A stretch of DNA of 64,000 nt, from the NCBI GenBank assembly GCA_958510875.1, contig OY294068.1, forward strand, positions 20,750,297 to 20,814,296, given 5' to 3'. This DNA comes from Endomychus coccineus. Its lineage: Eukaryota; Arthropoda; Insecta; Coleoptera; Endomychidae. The notes below the pieces were generated by a model that saw only the letters and a list, made by a program, of their open reading frames with translations, made no database searches and was not told the origin of the DNA. Made by a program: the position numbers and the translations under genes. Shown here piece after piece: positions 58,101-64,000 of the stretch (the stretch's first letter is position 1; every line of letters begins with the position of its first letter).

Positions 58101-59630
58101 AGCGATACGCTCCTCTTATGGCATCTACCTGAACGGCGAGATGCAGTGGCTCCAACCCCAACAGCTTCTCCATCGCAGCCGTTGGGGTGGTCGACCTGTT
58201 ATCCCTAAGCATGCTAGCCTCTGAACTCTGTTCAGTGAATGCTGGGACGCTTTGTTTTTTGTTTTTGGCCACCACACGATTGCGGCGTATGTTACAATGG
58301 GTCTCACAATGGTTGTGTACACTCAGTGTACCATCCTCGAAGTGAGTCCCCAGGTTCTCCCGACGACAGGTCCACAGGGCCCTTATCGCTTTCTTAGTGG
58401 TTTTCTCCAGATGCTTCCCAAAGGTCAGCTTTTTATCTAGGCTTACCCCAAGGTACTTGACCGTGTCCGTCATCTGTATATTTCATCCATACAAAACTAA
58501 GTCTGGTATGTTTCCAATGTCCTTTCTCTTTGTGAAAGGTACAATGGTTATTTTCGAAGGAGTCCTTCCTTGTTGAACCATTTTTCCATGGTGTCCAGTG
58601 CGTGCTGCATCAGAGATGCTATTGTGCTCCCGAACTTCCCTTGTACTTTAATGACGATGTCATCCGCATATCCGATTACGCAGAATCCTTTGCTCTCAAG
58701 AAGAATCAGAAGTTTTTCCACCACCAGACTCCACAGCAGAGGTGACAGTACACCTCCCTGCGGACATCCTCCAGTAACCCGCACCTTCTTTTCAACCTCA
58801 TTGAGAGTTGCTATGACTGTTCTGCATCGGAGCATGTTGTGAATCCATCTGCACAGCAGATCTTCATGTGGAAACATTCCATTTACAGTTGCAACGCTGC
58901 GAAATTCACATATTTTCCAGGATTCATGTGTATTATAATTTACTACTTCATTTTCCTACGTGCCTCCCTCTCATCCATATCGCTGATTTGTTGCGTAATT
59001 TCATTTTTATACTATTCACAAATTTTTTTTTGTATAATCAATTTTTTGTGTTGCAGAATACGAATGGACTATTTCGACTCATTCCGCCGTGCTGATATTT
59101 ACGCTTTAGGTCTGGTTGTTTGGGAACTTTGTCGTAGGACTGTTAGTAACGGCATAGCTGAGGAATACAAACCTCCGTTCTATGATGTGGTGCCTAGTGA
59201 TCCAAGCTTCGAGGATATGCGAAAAGTGGTCTGTGTGGATCAACAGCGGCCAAATATACCCAACAGATGGGTCAGCGATCCGGTATGTTTTAAAAATCAA
59301 ATTTTCCCATTTTTTGTTGTTTATCAGGTCATCATGAACATGAATTAATCAATTATCAAACGGTTTATTATCTACTTATCAAATAAATGTAGTAATTCCC
59401 CTGACCAGTCAACTAATAATAAGGTCTTCAATTTTATTTGAATGACTGGATGGAGATTATATGTGTCTGATCAATTATAGGTTTTGATGGGAATGGTCAA
59501 GCTAATGAGAGAATGTTGGCACCAGAATCCCAACGTAAGGTTGCCCGCGTTAAGGATTAAGAAGACCTTGTTGAAATTAGGAAGCAGTGAAAATCTGATT
59601 AACTTGGACGATATGGAGATATGTGTTTGA
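52133..59630 (+). CDS. sax: Saxophone, type I BMP receptor serine/threonine kinase
   Basis: Seven exons join in frame (52133-52196, 52286-52489, 52614-53232, 53290-53512, 53572-53759, 59057-59282, 59481-59630) to give 557 aa. Domains are a signal peptide (residues 1-21), a cysteine-rich activin-receptor ectodomain ending CCLGDYCN, a transmembrane helix at about 161-186, the GS box TSGSGSGLP near 233, and a kinase domain. The kinase shows GKGRYGEV, catalytic HRDIKSKN with D379, and DFG at 397-399. The L45 loop [13 protein letters not shown] is of the ALK1/ALK2 class, identifying Saxophone rather than Thickveins or Baboon. It binds BMP ligands (Gbb/Dpp) and phosphorylates Mad. Intron 5 is 5.3 kb and full of transposons; the others are 57-198 bases. 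Confidence 0.96.
54207..55852 (-). mobile_element. hAT element copy 1 in saxophone intron 5
   Basis: The ends are CAGTGGTGGCTCGTG and GAGCCGCCACTG, inverted. The target duplication TGACTGAC is exact at 54199-54206 and 55853-55860, so the boundaries are certain. The 1,646 bases contain the transposase C-terminus in one intact frame (54855-54481) and decayed upstream coding sequence reaching about 55430 with many stops. It is non-autonomous. A shorter copy lies at 61127-61942. Confidence 0.93.
54481..54855 (-). pseudogene. hAT transposase C-terminal dimerisation region
   Basis: The 124-codon frame contains [37 protein letters not shown], residues of which (T-S-A-x-x-E-R-x-F-S) form the conserved dimerisation block of hAT transposases. 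The DNA-binding and most of the RNase H-like catalytic region upstream are destroyed by stops. The frame in copy 2 (61655-61470) is nearly identical but shorter. Confidence 0.85.
56220..56960 (-). mobile_element. Non-LTR retroelement 3' fragment (RNase H and zinc knuckle)
   Basis: On the minus strand an RNase H relic runs from about 56900 (YDSKTNGCW, then [21 protein letters not shown] followed by [13 protein letters not shown]). It leads into a C-terminal zinc-knuckle ORF at 56437-56240 ([32 protein letters not shown]). Order and motifs are as in family A at 15540-17010, but the sequence differs. It is broken by several stops. Confidence 0.7.
57000..58900 (-). mobile_element. Non-LTR retrotransposon, longest copy of family B, in saxophone intron 5
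   Basis: Minus-strand pieces in order are as follows. RT palm at 58877-58548 ([17 protein letters not shown], catalytic GYADDIVI). Thumb and RNase H start at 58473-57634 ([34 protein letters not shown]). C-terminal region with zinc knuckle at 57477-57091 ([21 protein letters not shown]). The frames shift between pieces. It is 5'-truncated in the fingers region and ends close to saxophone exon 6. Confidence 0.85.
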
Positions 59631-60029
59631 AACTAATATTTGTTAGTGTACAGTGGCAGTTCAGATAGTACATCAGCTGATAGTGTTATTAAAAAAGAGT
59701 GAAATGCTCATATGACTCTATTGAAAGTTTAAAATTTTAATTGTTGACACGTGTTATTACTTATATTATCATGTTCTTGATCTTGGGGATATAACTGATT
59801 CGGTTGATGTTAAGATGGGCCCATTAGTTTCAAATTTCAAATTTTTTCGAATTATTCTTTGACAAGTGCCATATTTTTATGCAATTTGATTTAGATATTC
59901 AAGAACTGTTTATGGAGTCTAGCTACGGAGATTGTTGGAATAAAGGCAAGCATATCTTTATGTTTGAATTTCATAGTGTAATTTGCTCATAATTTTTCCA
60001 CAAAATATACTATTACTTGCTTTTGAAAG
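59631..60029. other. Saxophone 3' UTR and downstream sequence
   Basis: AT-rich, with no canonical AATAAA within the first 200 bases that stands out. No other feature is seen. Confidence 0.4.
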
Positions 60030-60031
60030 TA

Positions 60032-60981
60032 CCGGGATATCAAAAATTATCCTTGAGGGTGGTTGTGGAATATAAAACGTGTCTTACTTACGTTATCAAA
60101 AATTGTGTCAAATTGTTTAATTTGAAGTTTCTAAAAGTGAGAAATTTCGCAATTTTATACGAATGTTATAACACAGCGCTTTAGACGATTTTCACGTGGC
60201 CTATCGAAATAAGGTTCGAATTGTATAAAAACACAATTGCATGAACGCCGGACGTCCTACGTAATTAGCTACGAACGTAATCATTTTGACATATGCCTCG
60301 AGGAGCTCGCTACGCGTCAGTTAGAGTTTATACTTTTTACCTCGATCTTGTTAATTCGGGGCTGTTTTATGCCACGTGCGGCCGGCGCCAGTTGTAATAA
60401 AGTGTTTTTTTTTGGTATATTTTAGTAGCTAGACAAATTCCCTTTGGTACGTCGCACGTTAGACGCGCGTAGCTGAGACCTGAGAGTACCTGTTTCTATT
60501 TTAATTAAATTTTCCTATTTAATCGACATTTTGGGGCCCGAGACTATGCTATTTAGTTGGCCCCGTTCATAAATTAATGACATGGAGCGAAAACCGCATG
60601 CGAAAAGTCCTCGTCAAAACGTTCTATGTTCCGAAGATTTGCACTTTTCTAACTCGCGAGCTACGCGCTCCTCACGTGAACTTCATTCGATTTATCGAAA
60701 ATTAATCAATTTAAAACAGTTTTCGACCCCGTTTGTGGCTATTGCTACCTTCTAAAGGGTTCAAAGTTAACATTTCGTTTTACATTCCACAACCACCCTT
60801 GACCAAGATAATTTTTAATTTGTAGTTCATTATTGTTTTACAACTGAAATAAATAGGTATAAAATTTGTAGGTTATTGATGATGTCAGTGTGACAGTGAA
60901 ATAATTATTTCAAACGTAAAGTAAGACACACGTTTTAGATTCCACAACCACCCTTGAGCAATATAATTTTTGATATCCCGG
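60032..60981. mobile_element. TA-flanked inverted-repeat DNA element, 950 bases
   Basis: CCGGGATATCAAAAATTAT at the left is mirrored at the right end, and the inverted repeats run about 60 bases with few mismatches. TA lies directly outside both ends (60030-60031, 60982-60983), as for Tc1/mariner-type insertion. A third, partial copy of the terminal sequence (ATTCCACAACCACCCTTGA) sits inside at about 60785. The interior around 60180-60700 is GC-richer than its surroundings but encodes no recognisable transposase. Confidence 0.72.
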
Positions 60982-61126
60982 TATCTATAAGATATTCCAA
61001 AAATTGAATAGAAGCGCCCTTACATGATGAAAATTCCTTCTAAACTTGAAATAACTATTGAAAGTTTCACTAGTTTAATAAATAAATGTAACTAACATCG
61101 CAGCTTTTTCAAACAAATGTTCCAAA

Positions 61127-61942
61127 CAGTGGCGGCTCGTGAATTTTTTAAGAGAAGAGGCTGGACATAAAACTTTTTTGTAAAAATATACTCTATTCAG
61201 CCAGTTAATTTAACCTTTGCACAGCGACCGTACCAACGTGGAGGTATAGAATTTCTCTTGGCTTTTTTTAATTTTTTATTTTTTTCTTGGATCTTAAAAT
61301 TTATTTTTTTTGAAATTTTTCATATCTTATTTTTTTTATTACTTTTATTAACTTTTCTATATATTAACGGAATTCTACGGTCTTTAGTTTGCGAAAAATG
61401 ATCAATAATATTATCATAAAATGTATCATTTTGTTTTAAGTGTTTTACTTAATCTTTTTCAATAGATATTTAACTAACATTGTATAAACGATTTTGGCCA
61501 ATTGTATTTCGCATGTAAGTTTTAATTCGTTTGAGAGTAGAAAATGATCTCTCCACCGATGCCGACGTGACAGGAATGGTGACTGTCAAACAAAGTAGTT
61601 TATAAAACTGAGGTAAAACTTGTTGCAAATCATTGTCTATCATATATTTTATCATATCGGCGTGATAGTTGCCATTTCAGCTATGTTTTACGGTATTTAG
61701 TAATTGGACTGGTCCGAAAAACGGCAACTGCGTTGAGCAACACGTGTTTAGGGTTTGAGATATATACAGAGTCTAGCCTCAGGGCACTGTTGCAAGATTA
61801 AAAATAACTACTGAGAACGGGGAATTAATTTGTAAAATTAAAAAAATTATCAGAGAAACGGGAAATAAAATAAAGAATGATCAACAAGATGAATTGATGA
61901 AGAGGTTGAGCCTCCTTAGCCTCCTTCCAGGAGCCGCCACTG
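61127..61942 (-). mobile_element. hAT element copy 2, internally deleted
   Basis: The ends CAGTGGCGGCTCGTG and GAGCCGCCACTG match copy 1. The target duplication GTTCCAAA is exact at 61119-61126 and 61943-61950. At 816 bases it keeps both ends and part of the transposase dimerisation region (61655-61470), while about 830 bases of the longer copy are missing. Confidence 0.93.
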
Positions 61943-61949
61943 GTTCCAA

Positions 61950-62060
61950 AGTACTTTGTAACATTTGTTTGAAGAAGCTACAGAGTTAGCGAACTATAGT
62001 TACATTTATTTATTAAACAAGTGAAAATCAAACTTTTAATAGCTATTTTATTTTAGTTAT
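61950..62060. repeat. Dispersed repeat, second copy of 39280-39400
   Basis: Shares ordered blocks with 39280-39400 (see that entry). The hAT copy 2 inserted next to it: without the insertion the flanks rejoin as a 38-base near-perfect palindrome ending CAAACAAATG/CATTTGTTTG. Confidence 0.5.
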
Positions 62061-64000
62061 TATTCCTTCAAGGCAACAGATTATCTTTTTCTCAATTAAT
62101 TTTAACTTATGTGGAAATAAGATTTTTATAAAATTATTGGAATGTGAGGGGGATAAAGCATCGAGGGCTATTTTGAAGCATAACTTCGAAATGGTCGTCC
62201 TGTTTGATCACGCTCATGACAATTTTATTTTTGTAGTTTTTGCGTCATTTTGGGGTCCGCCGGAATTGTTTATTGTTGAATTATATTTAGATATTAGATG
62301 AAATGGCCTTCGAATTTATGTAAATCCATAATTTAGATTCCACTCTAAAGTTTGATGTATAAACTTGACATGTTTTGAGAGGAAAGAGATATAGAGAGTT
62401 TTTGTTTTGTTGAGAATAGCCCATTTTAAACCGATTTATTAATAATATTCGACGAAATTTACATTTGATGAGTAATCCCGATTATCTCTTTAGAATGCCT
62501 AACTATGTTTTAGGGCACATTAACTAAAATTTTTTGAAAATATTTGTACTCTTACGTTTAGAAAACGGGTTGATGAAATATAGCGCATATATGTTTTTGA
62601 TCATTTTTCGACAATTTATTGAATAACCCTTTTAGGTGAGGTGCAACAATATACAGGAACATCTTGTACATCAGTATTAAAAATAAATATACATTACAAT
62701 TATTAAAAAGACAGTAAAATTCAATAACATTATAACATCAAATTATTACAAGTAAAATGGTAAAATGTTTCTGTGTCGAAACATGTCAAGTTCATCCACG
62801 TTTTTAATTATATTTAGGCTAGTTTTTGCAATCTCTATGTTGATGTTAATGTTTATTGGGTCCATTACAGTTTGCTGTGAATGAACCTGATATATGATGA
62901 TTATTACAGCTATGTTTAGTTTAAAATGTCCATGAGATATAGAATACGCTTATTTGTCAGGCATTAATTTACATTGTTGGTGTCATTTTATTTAAGTCTG
63001 AAATACTCATGTATGATACATTACTGAATACCAATTTTAATTACTACAACTGAACAATTTTCGTTGCAGACAGATATTTTAAGGTAAGCATTGCATGTAT
63101 TAGCTACCGCTGTAATGTTGAGGATAAAGGTCGAGATATTGGAAAAGTTGTCTGGTAAGAATTAGCAACGCGAAATGAAGTGAAATTTGCGACGGATCCC
63201 CCCCACCCCTTTTGTCGCGTCATCCGGAATTCCTAATACCGAAAAAGTATCTTAATATCATCGAAATATACGTTGGGCTTCAACCAATTGCACGTAAACT
63301 TAGCGAGACATGATTTAATTCGTGTAACGAACTGTTACGCATTTAATATTTGTCTTGACCAGATTAGATTGTTCAGGCTTTCCGTTTGGATTTTCGCAAG
63401 CTAAGCATACCGTGGTTACATCAGAAATAGCTTGAACAGAAGGTAATGCCGGTGATTGTGCGTGTCGTAAAATAGTGTTTATATTTTCCAGTTAATGGCT
63501 AGTTAAAACTTTCCAGACGACTTCTCTCGTATCTAAAAGTTATTAGAATAACAAAATAAAACACATTTAACTTTGTGTTTTATTTCGTTATTCTACATAA
63601 ATAAAATTAATTTACATCAAGTAAACGCCGAGTCCATAGATATATCTAGTAACCTTGCCATGATACAATGTGGACAGCTAATGATAATATTTAAATTTAT
63701 TTTATCTTATATATATACTCGATTAGGTATATCTTTTTGCTTCAATCGAATTTTTCACGAAATCTATCCACAATAATTCCACTATTGAATGTTCTATGTG
63801 GTTTGTTTTTGGTGGATGCCATTTTTACAAATATTCGATAGAAGGCATCGTTACTTTGCGATAGTAAACTATTGGAATAATAATAATTGAGATTGCAATT
63901 TCGTTGTTGATCGCATCATCATTGAACTAAAACAACTGAGTAACTTGCTGTCATTTTACAGTTTATAAAGAATCTACAGATAATCTGGTGTAATAACTAA
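62061..64000. other. Non-coding to window end, one short repeat
   Basis: Apart from the short repeat at about 63545-63655 (shared with 22930-23000; here AAATAAAACACATTTAA is followed by its partial inverse TTTGTGTTTTATTT), I see no gene, RNA or element. Confidence 0.4.

Noticed and set aside
57091..58473. Host genes among the retroelement frames in saxophone intron 5
   Set aside because: All carry reverse transcriptase, RNase H or zinc-knuckle motifs shared with the copies at 20.3 and 48 kb, with frameshifts between pieces.
52133..59630. Calling the receptor kinase Baboon or Thickveins
   Set aside because: The L45 loop reads [13 protein letters not shown] as in ALK1/ALK2/Saxophone; Baboon-type and Thickveins-type loops have a different sequence.

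Overview
The window is nuclear DNA of an insect. It is AT-rich, with many spliced genes (GT-AG introns, several of only 50-60 bases), AATAAA poly(A) signals, insect-type orthologues such as the BMP receptor Saxophone, and a dense load of Penelope, non-LTR and hAT elements. A beetle would fit, but the order is a guess; nothing seen fixes the species.

Seven protein-coding genes could be joined exon by exon. From left to right they are: MAT1 (CDK-activating kinase/TFIIH assembly factor, minus); RTRAF/C14orf166 (RNA ligase complex and cap-binding factor, plus); a DMAC1-like small membrane protein of mitochondrial complex I assembly (minus, tail-to-tail with RTRAF); RABL3 (Rab-like GTPase, one exon, plus); N-acetylneuraminate lyase (minus, seven exons found, N-terminus open); NPEPL1-type M17 leucyl aminopeptidase (plus, seven coding exons); and coactosin-like actin-binding protein (minus, three coding exons plus a possible first exon about 20 kb upstream). 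An eighth gene, saxophone (type I BMP receptor, plus, seven exons), fills 52.1-59.6 kb. These are unrelated housekeeping or signalling genes and do not form a pathway.

Regions: 0-20 kb is gene-rich, with MITEs between genes. 20-52 kb is gene-poor and is mostly the introns of coactosin and decayed retroelements. 52-60 kb is saxophone, whose fifth intron (5.3 kb) holds a hAT element and two retroelement fragments. 60-64 kb has a TA-flanked inverted-repeat element, a second hAT copy and otherwise nothing recognised.

The most striking structure is at 27.5-31.0 kb. Two copies of one Penelope-like element (reverse transcriptase plus GIY-YIG endonuclease) are joined head to head as an almost perfect inverted repeat with 1,556-base arms. 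The composite has a 12-base direct repeat at its outer ends and a hammerhead-ribozyme-like motif in each arm. A decayed third copy (41.4-43.2 kb) has a changed ribozyme core and has lost its GIY-YIG domain. A second Penelope family (33.0-35.3 kb) is also arranged as an inverted pair and is interrupted by a nested non-LTR element. Four cut-and-paste insertions keep perfect 8-base hAT-type target duplications (7946-8210, 8311-8551, 54207-55852, 61127-61942).
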